Shown here: one piece after another, positions 54,045-62,621 of the stretch
Layout of the letters: each line of letters starts with the position of its first letter
Position numbering within the stretch: the stretch's first letter is position 1
Origin: CAWBJO01 sp963789175
GTDB lineage: Bacteria > Pseudomonadota > Alphaproteobacteria > Rhizobiales > Aestuariivirgaceae
Assembly (NCBI GenBank): GCA_963789175.1
Contig: CAWBJO010000001.1
Coordinates: 62,001-126,000, forward strand
DNA: 64,000 bases
Direction: 5' to 3'
Notes under the pieces: model-generated
What the model saw: the letters and a program-made list of their open reading frames with translations, nothing else
The model's database searches: none
What the model was told of the DNA's origin: nothing
Position numbers and translations under genes: made by a program

Positions 54045-55255
54045 CCGGCGGCGGCGCGGACCGGCGGCCGGCCCGACGCGACGACCTTCCCGAACAGCGC
54101 GACGATCTCGTCGATGTCGGCATCGGTATGCGCCGCCGACACCGAGCAGCGCAGGAGGCAAATCTTGCCCGGGGTCCCGGGCGGGAGCGCGATGTTGACG
54201 TAGACGCCGGCGGCGAGCAGCGCGTTCCACATGGCGATGGTCGAAGGCTCGTCGGAGCAGCGGACGGCGATCACCGGACTCACCACGTCGCAGCCGAGCT
54301 CCAGGCCCAGGCCACGGAACCCATCGAACAGGCGCTGCGAGTTCCACATGATGCGCTCGCGGCGCTCGGGCTCGGCGGCAAGCTTGCGCAACGCGGCGGA
54401 TGCGGTTGCAACGGCGGACGGCGAGGGAGAAGCAGTGAACATGTAGGGGCGCGAGGCGTAGCGAATGGTTTCGAACAGCGGATGGTTGCCGGCGCCGAAC
54501 CCGCCGATGGCGCCGATGCTCTTGGAGAACGTGCCGACGATGAAATCGACGTCGTCCTCGAGGCCCGCCTCGTCGGCGAGACCGCGACCATTGGGGCCCA
54601 GAACGCCGAAGGAATGCGCCTCGTCGACGACAAGCTGGAAGCCGTGCTTCTTCTTGACGGCGATGAAATCGGCAAGGGGCGCCCGGTCGCCGAGCATGGA
54701 GTAGATGCCTTCGAGGACGACGAGGCGGCCGCCCTCCTCGTTGTCGAGACGCGACAGGCGCTTGTCGAGGTCGGCGGCGTCGTTGTGGCGGAAGCGCACG
54801 AGCTTGGCGCCGGAAAGCGTGCAGCCGTCGTAGATGGAGGAGTGGGAATCGGCGTCGAGGAAGATGGTGTCCTGCGGGCCGGCGAGGCCGGCGAGCATGC
54901 CGAGATTGGCCTGGTAGCCGGTGGTGAAGACGATGCAGTGGCGGCGGCCGAGGAAGGCGGCGAGCTCGCGCTCGAGCGCCTGGTGGAGAACATAGGTCCC
55001 GTTGGCGATGCGCGAACCAGTAGTACCGGTGCCGAATTCGTCGAGGGCCTTCTTTCCCGCCGCGATGCTTTCGGGGTCGAAGGTAATGCCCATGTAGTTG
55101 TTGGTGCCGGCGAGGATTGTCTCGCGGCCGTTTATGATGGCGCGGGTCGGCGACAGCATCCGCTGATTGGTAACGCCGACGGCATTGGTCCCAAGCGCCA
55201 TCATGCGCTCGAAACGCTCGGCTAGGCCGCGGTGCTTGTCGAACAGGTCCTTCAT
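54041..55255 (-). CDS. spt: Serine palmitoyltransferase
   Basis: PLP-dependent alpha-oxoamine synthase of 404 aa, condensing serine with an acyl thioester to 3-ketosphinganine. It keeps the PLP Lys (K245 in GTFSKSIGA), the ring-stacking His (H138 in DADSHSS) and the DEAHS motif (D211, H214). GTNNYMGITFDP and FGTGTTGSRIANGTY are characteristic of sphingomonad-type Spt rather than KBL or BioF. It follows its own carrier protein by a four-base overlap, so the donor is probably acyl-ACP. Confidence 0.93.
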   Translation of the reverse strand: MKDLFDKHRGLAERFERMMALGTNAVGVTNQRMLSPTRAIINGRETILAGTNNYMGITFDPESIAAGKKALDEFGTGTTGSRIANGTYVLHQALERELAAFLGRRHCIVFTTGYQANLGMLAGLAGPQDTIFLDADSHSSIYDGCTLSGAKLVRFRHNDAADLDKRLSRLDNEEGGRLVVLEGIYSMLGDRAPLADFIAVKKKHGFQLVVDEAHSFGVLGPNGRGLADEAGLEDDVDFIVGTFSKSIGAIGGFGAGNHPLFETIRYASRPYMFTASPSPSAVATASAALRKLAAEPERRERIMWNSQRLFDGFRGLGLELGCDVVSPVIAVRCSDEPSTIAMWNALLAAGVYVNIALPPGTPGKICLLRCSVSAAHTDADIDEIVALFGKVVASGRPPVRAAAG

Positions 55256-55512
55256 GCCAGCGCCCTCTTCTCCATGCGTGTTCCGACGACACCCACGAGA
55301 TCGTTCATGGTGCGGGTCTCGGCGAGAATGTTGAGTGGAATCTCGATGTCGAAGCGATCCTCGACCTCCATGACGAAGTCCATGACGGTGACCGAGTCGA
55401 TACCGAGATCGCCGGAGATGTCGGTCGTCGGCTTGAGCTCGACGCCCTTCTCGTTGAACGGGGCGAGCAGGCGGCAGATCTCCGCGAATATCTCGTCGCG
55501 CGACAGGGTCAT
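55252..55512 (-). CDS. Acyl carrier protein dedicated to the Spt operon
   Basis: 86-aa four-helix carrier protein. The phosphopantetheine site is GIDSVTVMD (Ser40). It is less acidic at its ends than housekeeping AcpP and begins MTLSRDEIFAEICRLL. Four-base overlaps on both sides (cerR-like upstream, spt downstream) show tight co-translation. It should carry the acyl chain loaded by the AMP ligase at 56546 to Spt. Confidence 0.94.
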   Translation of the reverse strand: MTLSRDEIFAEICRLLAPFNEKGVELKPTTDISGDLGIDSVTVMDFVMEVEDRFDIEIPLNILAETRTMNDLVGVVGTRMEKRALA

Positions 55513-56513
55513 GACAGGACGGATCCTTTCTTGTTGCGTTCGACGCCGGCCGCGGTCCGCGGCTGCGGCAGCCAGCCGTTCTCCACATACCATGCCACGG
55601 TCGCCTCGAACCCTTCGGCAAACCCGATTTCCGGCCGCCAGCTACTAACCGCCTCGAGCCGCGCGCCGCGGGACACCCAGTCGCGATGGTAGATCTCGGC
55701 GAGCTTGCCGGGGGTGAACATCCCCGCCTTGCCGCGGAGCCGGAAGACGGCTTCGGCAATGCGCGCCGGCCATGCGAGCAGACGGCGCGGAACGACCACG
55801 ACGCGCGGCGTGCGGCCGCCCAGACGGGCGGCGATGGTGCCCAGCTCGGCGAGGCCGTAGCCGCCTTCCCGCCCGTCGCTGATCTCGTAGATCGACTGCG
55901 GAATGCCATCCTCCAAGGCGACAACGGCGAGGGCGCGCGCCAAGTCGCTCACATGGATCAGGGACAGGCGCGCGGCGCGATCGCCGGGCAGCAGGATGAG
56001 CGGCCGCCGCAGGGCAGCGATGAGCGGTAGCGTGGCACGGTCGCCGGGGCCGTAGACGGCCGGTGGTCGGAGGATGACATAGGGCATGTCGCCGGCGGTG
56101 TCGCGGAGCGCCGTCTCGCCGGCCGCCTTGCTGGCCGCATAGGGGGAAAGAGCCGGCTCGCGGGCGGCGAGCGAGGAGACGTGCACGAACCTTCGAACGC
56201 CGGCAGTGCGGGCGGCGGCGACAAGGTTTCGCGTGCCTTCGGCATTGACGCGCAGATAGGTGCCGGGATCGAGGGCGGCGACAAGCCCCGCGCAGTGGAC
56301 GACGACTTCGGCACCGCGGCACAGTTCCTCGAGACAGGACCGGTCGTCGAGGCGGCCCACGACCTGGGCAAGGCAAGGATGATCGGGGAGCGGCGACGCG
56401 GCGCGCGGACGCAGCAGGGCGCGCACCGACAGGCCGCGGTCAAGAAAGGCGGCGGCCGCATGACGTCCGACGAAGCCGGTCAGACCCGTGAGTGCAACTG
56501 TCATTTCCGTCAT
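55509..56513 (-). CDS. cerR: NAD-dependent epimerase/dehydratase-fold protein, candidate ceramide reductase (CerR)
   Basis: 334-aa extended SDR. Cofactor motif VALTGLTGFVGRHA, then VVHCAGLVAA, VSSLAARE, the catalytic SPYAASKAAGE (YxxxK) and RPPAVYGPGD. In Caulobacter the SDR of the spt-acp operon (CerR) reduces the 3-keto group to give ceramide. Position here, between the AMP ligase and the ACP, matches that role. ATG 56513 is used; ATG 56504 is equally possible. Confidence 0.82.
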   Translation of the reverse strand: MTEMTVALTGLTGFVGRHAAAAFLDRGLSVRALLRPRAASPLPDHPCLAQVVGRLDDRSCLEELCRGAEVVVHCAGLVAALDPGTYLRVNAEGTRNLVAAARTAGVRRFVHVSSLAAREPALSPYAASKAAGETALRDTAGDMPYVILRPPAVYGPGDRATLPLIAALRRPLILLPGDRAARLSLIHVSDLARALAVVALEDGIPQSIYEISDGREGGYGLAELGTIAARLGGRTPRVVVVPRRLLAWPARIAEAVFRLRGKAGMFTPGKLAEIYHRDWVSRGARLEAVSSWRPEIGFAEGFEATVAWYVENGWLPQPRTAAGVERNKKGSVLS

Positions 56514-56545
56514 TCGCTGAGCTCGCGCCCAATGGTCGCGAACGC

Positions 56546-58363
56546 TTACCGTGCAGCCGCTCGCAGGACAATGTCCCGAGGCGGCGGTTGGAGCGTCGTG
56601 ATCTCCCGGATCTCTCCCGAAAGGTAGCGAGCCTTGGCGCCAGCGCGCGACAGCTTCCCCGACGAGGTGAACGGCAGGCTGCGTGGCCCGACCATGACAA
56701 CCTCGCATTCGACGCCGGAGGATCGAAGCACGGCGGCATGAACGGCGCGGCGCAGCTCCTCGACCGCTTCCGGCTCGGTCAGCCGGCATTGGACGAGAAC
56801 CACGACGCGGTCGGTACCGTCGGCGTCATCGACGGCGAAGGCCGCGACGTCGCCGCTGCGCAAGGGCTCGATCCGCTCGGCGGTCCACTCGATATCCTGG
56901 GGCCAGATGTTGCGGCCGTTGTGAAGAATGAGATCCTTGGCGCGGCCGGTGATGACGATCTGGCCATCGAGCAAATAACCCATGTCGCCCGTGTCCATGA
57001 AGCCGTCGGCATGCATCACGGCGCGGGTCGCTTCCTCGTTGCCGTAATAGCCCGCCATGACGCTCGGGCCGCGCACGAGAACGCGGCCGACCTCGCGTTC
57101 CTTCAACCTCGATCCCTCGTCGTCGACGACGGCGATTTCGTGGCCGGGCATGGGACGTCCGCAGACGACGAAGGCGCGGGCGCGGTGCTGGGCGCCATTG
57201 CAGGGTTTCGCCGGGACGGCGCGCCGCGACAGCTTGAGATGCGCCTGGTCCACCGTATCGATCCTGAGGGGTGCGTCTAGCTCGGCAAAGCTCACGGCCA
57301 GCGTCGATTCCGCCATTCCGTAGCTCGGCAGGAACGCGGTCGAGCGGAAGCCGGCGACCGAAAGCCGCTCGGCAAAGGCGGTGAGCACGTCGGGGCGGAC
57401 CATGTCGCCGCCGATGCCGGCGACGCGCAGGTGCGAAAGGTCGAGCTTCTTGGCTTCGCCATTGATGCGGCGGCCGGCGAGATCGTAACCGAAGGTCGGA
57501 GAGTAGGTCACCGTGGTCCGGTTGTCGGACATGAGCTTCAGCCACAATGCCGGGCGACGCGCGAAGGCGGTGGTGGCAAGGTAGTCGACCGATACCTGGC
57601 CCATCATGGGCGCGATGCAGAAACCGACCAGACCCATGTCGTGATAGAGCGGCAGCCAGGAGAAGGCGCGGTCGCCGGGACGGACGCGAGTGCCGAATTT
57701 CAAGATGCCGACGGCGTTGGCGATGATGGCGCGCTGGGTCACGAGCACGCCTTTCGGCTCGGAGGTCGAGCCGGAGGAATACTGGATATAGGCCGCCTCG
57801 TGGCGCCCTGAGGGCACGAGATCATGCTTTCCGGCTGGTGCGGCCGCGAGCTCGGCATAGGTCCGCACGTTGCGGACACCGACCGATGCGGCGGCGGCCG
57901 CCACATGCTCCCGGAGATCATCCGACCCGACGACTGCCGCTGCGCCGGCGCTCCGCAGCATGGCGGCGATGCGCTCGATGTAGGCGTCCTTGCCGCCGAG
58001 ATACATGGAATAGGGAAGCGGACAGGGAAGCAGGCCGGCGTACTGGCAGCCGAAGAAGGCCGTCATGAAGTCGACGCCCGTCTCGGCGACGATGCCGACG
58101 CGGTCTCCGCGGCGCAGGCCGAGATCGAGAAGCCGGCAAGCGGTCTCCCGCGCACGGTCGCGAAGGTCGCGGTAGGGGAGCGTCGTTTCGAGCTCGCCGC
58201 GCGCCGAATAGAAGTTGAAGCCGGTCTCGCCACGGGCCGCATAGTCGAGCGCCTCGCTCAACGTCCCGAAGTCGCCCAGAATTTGCGTGAGTGAGACATT
58301 CGAACGCGCGCTCGGCTGGCGCTCGACCTGTCCCCCTGCCCCCGCTGGAAGGTCCAGTTGCAA
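56546..58363 (-). CDS. Fatty-acyl-AMP ligase / acyl-ACP synthetase
   Basis: 605-aa adenylate-forming enzyme of the FAAL type. Motifs are YIQYSSGSTSEPKG (P-loop), LPLYHDMGL, PSYGMAEST, TGDMGYLLDGQIVITGRAKD and NIWPQDIEWT, with the terminal Lys in FTSSGKLSRAG. It should activate a fatty acid and load it on the neighbouring ACP. The start is TTG 58363, preceded by GAGG eight bases away; no ATG or GTG lies in frame near the conserved N-terminus. First gene of the spt operon. Confidence 0.9.
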   Translation of the reverse strand: MQLDLPAGAGGQVERQPSARSNVSLTQILGDFGTLSEALDYAARGETGFNFYSARGELETTLPYRDLRDRARETACRLLDLGLRRGDRVGIVAETGVDFMTAFFGCQYAGLLPCPLPYSMYLGGKDAYIERIAAMLRSAGAAAVVGSDDLREHVAAAAASVGVRNVRTYAELAAAPAGKHDLVPSGRHEAAYIQYSSGSTSEPKGVLVTQRAIIANAVGILKFGTRVRPGDRAFSWLPLYHDMGLVGFCIAPMMGQVSVDYLATTAFARRPALWLKLMSDNRTTVTYSPTFGYDLAGRRINGEAKKLDLSHLRVAGIGGDMVRPDVLTAFAERLSVAGFRSTAFLPSYGMAESTLAVSFAELDAPLRIDTVDQAHLKLSRRAVPAKPCNGAQHRARAFVVCGRPMPGHEIAVVDDEGSRLKEREVGRVLVRGPSVMAGYYGNEEATRAVMHADGFMDTGDMGYLLDGQIVITGRAKDLILHNGRNIWPQDIEWTAERIEPLRSGDVAAFAVDDADGTDRVVVLVQCRLTEPEAVEELRRAVHAAVLRSSGVECEVVMVGPRSLPFTSSGKLSRAGAKARYLSGEIREITTLQPPPRDIVLRAAAR

Positions 58364-58469
58364 AGGTGTTACCTCGTTCCCTCACGAAAAGGGTTACCAG
58401 CGGCAATTCGGGCGGCCAAATCAATTGGTGTTTCAGAATGTAACACGCACAGAAATAATAAAATGCATT
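58364..58469. promoter_or_regulatory. AT-rich gap upstream of the spt operon with GTGTTAC repeats
   Basis: GTGTTAC at 58366-58372 and its inverse GTAACAC at 58440-58446 flank the gap, and GGTTACC occurs at 58392-58398. Base composition is clearly poorer in G+C than the genes around it. The minus-strand promoter of the spt operon should lie here, but I could not settle on a -35/-10 pair. A regulator binding the repeats is a guess. Confidence 0.35.
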
Positions 58470-59048
58470 CTATATCAGCGATTTGGCCAGCACTACGCCG
58501 AGCGTGAAGAGTGCCAGGACGCCCAGCGAGAAGCCTGCCAGCCAGGCGAGAATCAAAGCGGCGGTCGAATGGCGGTCGCGGCGCGAATCAGCGACGGGGA
58601 TCGTGCCGAGCGCGGCCCGTTCCCGCTCGATGACCCGGTGGGCGAGCACGGCGACGATGCGGCGGCGCATCTCGTCGCGATCCTCGGTCTCGAGCGCGAT
58701 CACCCGGCCGGTGGGGTAATCGAGCTCCAGGCGATAGAGGCGCGTGTCGGGCTCCATGGCGACGGAGGTCACGAGGTCGATCCACAGCCGCGGGGGGTCT
58801 TCGGTCATCAAAGCAAGCTGGACGAAAGGCACCAGGCGCGGCTCGCCGGCAACGAGGGGCCGCAATTCGTCCCGCAGGGTGGCGAGGCGCAGCGCCTGGG
58901 CATCGCGGATGCCGGCGATGGCGTCAAGGCGGGCGGCTTCGGCCAAGCGCGCGGTGCGCAGGGCGTCGTCGAACTCCTTGCGGACGCCGGCGGGCGGCAG
59001 GGGAAGATAGGACGTCACTCGTGCACCCCGTGCGGCGGGCCTTGTCAT
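58470..59048 (-). CDS. Small tail-anchored membrane protein of unknown function
   Basis: 192 aa from ATG 59048 (GTG 59015 is an alternative). The first 165 residues are soluble and charged, with LWIDLVTSVAMEPDTRLYRLEL and Arg-rich helices (RDEMRRRIVAVLAHRVIERER). One hydrophobic helix (LILAWLAGFSLGVLALFTLG) ends the chain with only a few residues after it, so the protein is probably tail-anchored and faces the cytoplasm. I do not recognise the family. It lies 106 bases upstream of the spt operon, on the same strand. Confidence 0.7.
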   Translation of the reverse strand: MTRPAARGARVTSYLPLPPAGVRKEFDDALRTARLAEAARLDAIAGIRDAQALRLATLRDELRPLVAGEPRLVPFVQLALMTEDPPRLWIDLVTSVAMEPDTRLYRLELDYPTGRVIALETEDRDEMRRRIVAVLAHRVIERERAALGTIPVADSRRDRHSTAALILAWLAGFSLGVLALFTLGVVLAKSLI

Positions 59049-59113
59049 CCCGTCCAAGGTCGATTTTAGTCCAGCTTGGCCGAAAGGTGCACGCAATTCC
59101 TCTGGAGTTTCCG

Positions 59114-59604
59114 ATGGGCGATGAACTGCCGCGGGCGGTGGCGCGGGTGAAGGCGGCGGCGGACGCCCTCGGGATCGCGGTCGAGATCCGCCAGATGCCG
59201 GAGAGCACGCGGACGGCTGAGGATGCGGCGCGCGCCTGCGGCTGCGAGGTCGGGCAGATCGTCAAGTCGCTGGTATTCCGCGGCCGCAATTCGGGCAAGC
59301 CGATCCTGCTGCTGGTGTCGGGCAAGAACCGCGTCGACGAGCAGGCGGTGGCGACCGTCATCGGCGAGCCGATCGTGCGGCCCGATGCGGCGTTCGTGCG
59401 CGAGACGACGGGCTATGCCATCGGCGGCATCCCGCCCTTCGGCCACGACGGCGGGCTCGACACCTACATCGATCGCGACCTGCTTTCGGCTATAACAGCG
59501 TCTGGGCGGCAGCGGGCATGCCGAACGCAGTCATGAGGCTCGACCCGAAGGCGATGGCAGACAGGCTGGGGGCCAGGACGTTGGACGTCGGCCGGGCGGC
59601 GTGA
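59114..59604 (+). CDS. YbaK/EbsC-family aminoacyl-tRNA deacylase, frameshifted in this sequence
   Basis: Trans-editing domain that removes mischarged amino acids (usually Cys-tRNA-Pro or Ala-tRNA-Pro). The frame from ATG 59114 has CEVGQIVKSLVFRG (catalytic Lys), LLLVSGKNRVDE and YAIGGIPPFGH. After DRDLL near 59485 the family C-terminus (YNSVWAAAGMPNAVMRL) continues only in another frame to a TGA at 59602-59604. Adding one base around 59481-59492 restores a protein of about 163 aa. Uncorrected, the frame stops at 59536 with 140 aa. Confidence 0.85.
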
Positions 59605-59660
59605 CTGAAGCTCATTTTTTCAGGTCTTCGGGGGGGTTCAAAATATCTGTTTCGTTTGTT

Positions 59661-62621
59661 TCATTCACTGGACTCATTACGAGGTGCCCGTTCCCGGGGT
59701 CTTGAGGAATACCCAAATTTATGCCCGACAATACTGAGGCTGATCCGCTTGATGTTAGTGACCAAAGTGTCTTTCAGTCGCAACCAGATGGTTCCATGCT
59801 GCTGGAACAACTCGGCGTATGCTCGATTGTACGCCCCTTCCCAGCCTGAGGGCGGATGGTCAAGTTTATCGATCGAGACTACGGTTGGATCGCCATTGTA
59901 ACGCTGCAGAATAATGCTGTTATATGTATCACGTCCGCGGTAGTCGAGGTAGATCCCCGCGAGATCGCTCTCCGTCGGAAGGCGACGATCGATGCCCAAA
60001 TCAATTGTCCACGTCCCGCCTCTGCCGCCCAGATTGCGAACTACCCACAAGCCGAACCCCGCGGCCTCCTCGAAGGAATTAGGAACGCCAAGCATGATTC
60101 CCGTGTAGATAACGCGGGCGACAAGTTGACCTGTGGTGTCGGTCATTCCATACCGCCAATTGAACGATCGAACAACGTACCTCAGCTCATCTCGATAGCT
60201 TCGGAGAGGGCTATCGGCGCTATATGTGGCTGCTACCCTCCACCGGATTTCAGCCGAACCAACCAACTGCTGAAACACCCTCAGGGCGACTCCATCGATA
60301 GCTCCAACCGCAAGCATGCCTAAGAAGGCCATCGCTGCCGGATCTCTCGCCGCGTACGTGGTACGAGTCGTAAGAAAGAGCGCGACGTTCTCGAATACCT
60401 CTTCGATGAAGGCGAACGCCAGGTCGCGACATTTGTCGCGAGCATGGTTCGAACTCCGCGTCAAAACGTATTCGGGCCGCACTACCGCGACCCTGGTTAA
60501 GAGACCTCCTTTAAGACTGACTGCTCGCGACAGCATGACTGCCGTAAGCTCGCGTGCCCATCGGGCACCCTGGCGCCCCAAACCCACTATGAATGTCGCT
60601 TCCCAGATTCCAAAATTTCGTTCGCCATTGCCACCCTGCGATTCCGACAAACTCCAAAATGCTCCCCAGTAAGCGGAAAAGAGAAACTCGAGCATGATGG
60701 GCTGCCACCATCCCCCGTCGAGATCGACGGCGTTGGCGGGATTGTCGCCGAAGGCCATGTAGGGCGAGGCGTCCTGGCCGGCCGGGTCGATCGACAGGAA
60801 GGCGGCGAAGCCAGCGGCATATTCCCGAAAGTGGAAGTGGTAGAGCTGGAGGTCGTCGAGCCAGCCGGCGAGCGCCGTATCGTCGATGCCGAGGCGCGAC
60901 AGCGGAAAGGTATCCTGCTCCCTGCCCTGGAAGCGCCACAGGGCGGACATCGAATCGTAGCTCGTGACGGATGCCTGGCCTTCGATGCGCGTCCGCCCCC
61001 AGTCGCCGTCGTAGCCGATGCTCTCCACGACCTCACCCGCAGCGTCAGTCACCATGCGCACCGATCCCAGGTGATCGTTGAACACGTAGTACTGCGCGAC
61101 TGGAGCCGCATCCCCGGTGCGCTGCTCGATCAGGATGCCCTGGATGAGACGGTAGGATATTCCGTCGCGGACGATGACCAGCGGGTCGATGCCGGACCCA
61201 TACCAGTAGTCGGTGGACGACGTCGCCGCGCTGACCGGGTCGATGACGGTGCGGCTGATGCGCCTGCCCGATCCGTCATAGGCCATGTCGACCGCCAGGA
61301 CGGCGGCATTCGTGCTTTCGCTCGTGACGGTCTCGTTCACGACCTTGCGCGTCTGCGGATCGAGCGAAAACGCCATGGCATAGCCGCTCCCGACGCTTGC
61401 GATCGACATCACCTCGCCGTAGTTGGGATCGTAGGCGAGCTCGACCTGATTGCCAGAGGCGAGCGTCGCCTGCGAAATTTGGTCGTTGCCCGACCTGGCG
61501 TAGGACATGCCGGTCCCGTCACCGACGGCGAACGGCGCCTTGGCGGTCGCGCCCTGAGCGGGCTTTGCCGCTCTCGAGGCCGCGGCGGGTTCGAGGGGCC
61601 GCGGCAGGGCGCGTGCGGCACCCTGCTTCGCCAGCGGCGTCGTGGCGCCGATCTCAGCCGCCATGAGATTGCCGTTCGGGTCGTAGGCATAGAGAGAGCT
61701 GCCACGTCCCGTCCAATCCTGGCCATTGGCGACATAGTTGTCGGTTTCGACGAGGCGGCCGGCGCCGTCATAGGTATAGCAGCTCCACACGCCCTGATCC
61801 GCGGGCGGCAAGCCGTCCCCGGCGAGCTGGCGCGCAATGAGAAGGCCGCCGGCGTAGTTCGAGATCGACGCATCACCCGGGCATGGATTCTCGTTGTCGG
61901 CGCTCTGCATGTTGCGCAGGTCTTCCTGCAACAAAGTCGAGGCCGCCTGGACCGTCGTCGCGCTCAATGCTCCCCCGCGCAGGTCGTACGCGATCGTTTG
62001 GGTTAGGCCATTTGCCGTTTGCGCGGTGAGCGGCATGCCAAGCCAGTCGAAAGTGACTAGGTCCGAGTAGACCGTGCCCGAGCAATCGCTTCCGTCGCAG
62101 GCGCGTGCCACCGAGCCCATGACGGTCGGCCAGCTGGTGAGGCTGCTCTGGCCGGTCGTCACGAAGAGCCCTGTCTGGTCGAGGTCGGGATAGGTGACCG
62201 TCGGCGCCATGCCACCAACGTTCCAGGCATAGGCGGAGGAGCGCATGACGCTGCTCTCCGAACCGGGACGGACGTCGGTCCGCGCGATGGTCCGGCCGAG
62301 GTCGTCATATTGCGCATACGTCAGGTTGACCGGATCGGCGTCCCCTCGTCCCGGGCAGGCCGCGGGCAGGTCGGCCACAAGGGTCGGGAAGTATGTCGTT
62401 CCCGTCACGCGGCCGCGCGATTGCGCGTAGGCGATGCTGGTGCCGGTGGCCGGATCGACGTCATAGGTGAAGCGGTGGATGGGACAGCTGTTCGACGCAT
62501 CGAGCTCGGTATCGACATCGGCATCGCGCGCCCAGTTTGCATAGTCGGCGAGGCTCGAACTCGGCGACAGCGAGCAGCACGCCGGTTTCCGAGATGCGGC
62601 CGAGGGAGTCGTACTTCGCAT
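59661..62621 (-). CDS. RHS/YD-repeat protein, C-terminal part with variable tip
   Basis: About 960 residues in this frame. YD-type repeats (YDDLGRTIART, YTYDGAGRLVE, YAYDPNGNLMA, MAYDGSGRRISR) run from about 62350 to 61250, then the RHS core YYVFNDHLGSVRMVTDAAGE. A diverged core end (FLSIDPAGQ, AFGDNPANAVDLDGG) at about 60715 is followed by some 350 residues with no recognised domain. The tip is markedly poorer in G+C than the core. RHS tips are usually toxins delivered by contact or secretion. The first 20 or so residues are out of frame; the gene continues upstream in another frame. Confidence 0.85.
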   Translation of the reverse strand: MRSTTPSAASRKPACCSLSPSSSLADYANWARDADVDTELDASNSCPIHRFTYDVDPATGTSIAYAQSRGRVTGTTYFPTLVADLPAACPGRGDADPVNLTYAQYDDLGRTIARTDVRPGSESSVMRSSAYAWNVGGMAPTVTYPDLDQTGLFVTTGQSSLTSWPTVMGSVARACDGSDCSGTVYSDLVTFDWLGMPLTAQTANGLTQTIAYDLRGGALSATTVQAASTLLQEDLRNMQSADNENPCPGDASISNYAGGLLIARQLAGDGLPPADQGVWSCYTYDGAGRLVETDNYVANGQDWTGRGSSLYAYDPNGNLMAAEIGATTPLAKQGAARALPRPLEPAAASRAAKPAQGATAKAPFAVGDGTGMSYARSGNDQISQATLASGNQVELAYDPNYGEVMSIASVGSGYAMAFSLDPQTRKVVNETVTSESTNAAVLAVDMAYDGSGRRISRTVIDPVSAATSSTDYWYGSGIDPLVIVRDGISYRLIQGILIEQRTGDAAPVAQYYVFNDHLGSVRMVTDAAGEVVESIGYDGDWGRTRIEGQASVTSYDSMSALWRFQGREQDTFPLSRLGIDDTALAGWLDDLQLYHFHFREYAAGFAAFLSIDPAGQDASPYMAFGDNPANAVDLDGGWWQPIMLEFLFSAYWGAFWSLSESQGGNGERNFGIWEATFIVGLGRQGARWARELTAVMLSRAVSLKGGLLTRVAVVRPEYVLTRSSNHARDKCRDLAFAFIEEVFENVALFLTTRTTYAARDPAAMAFLGMLAVGAIDGVALRVFQQLVGSAEIRWRVAATYSADSPLRSYRDELRYVVRSFNWRYGMTDTTGQLVARVIYTGIMLGVPNSFEEAAGFGLWVVRNLGGRGGTWTIDLGIDRRLPTESDLAGIYLDYRGRDTYNSIILQRYNGDPTVVSIDKLDHPPSGWEGAYNRAYAELFQQHGTIWLRLKDTLVTNIKRISLSIVGHKFGYSSRPRERAPRNESSE

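Noticed and set aside
59605..59640. T-run after ybaK as an intrinsic terminator
   Set aside because: The possible stem (CTGAA/TTCAG) encloses the T-run rather than preceding it, so it does not fit the model.
59856..60323. Plus-strand open frame opposite the RHS tip as a possible immunity gene
   Set aside because: It lies fully antisense to the tip, has no ribosome binding site, and its sequence shows no fold-like pattern. Immunity genes follow the toxin on the same strand.
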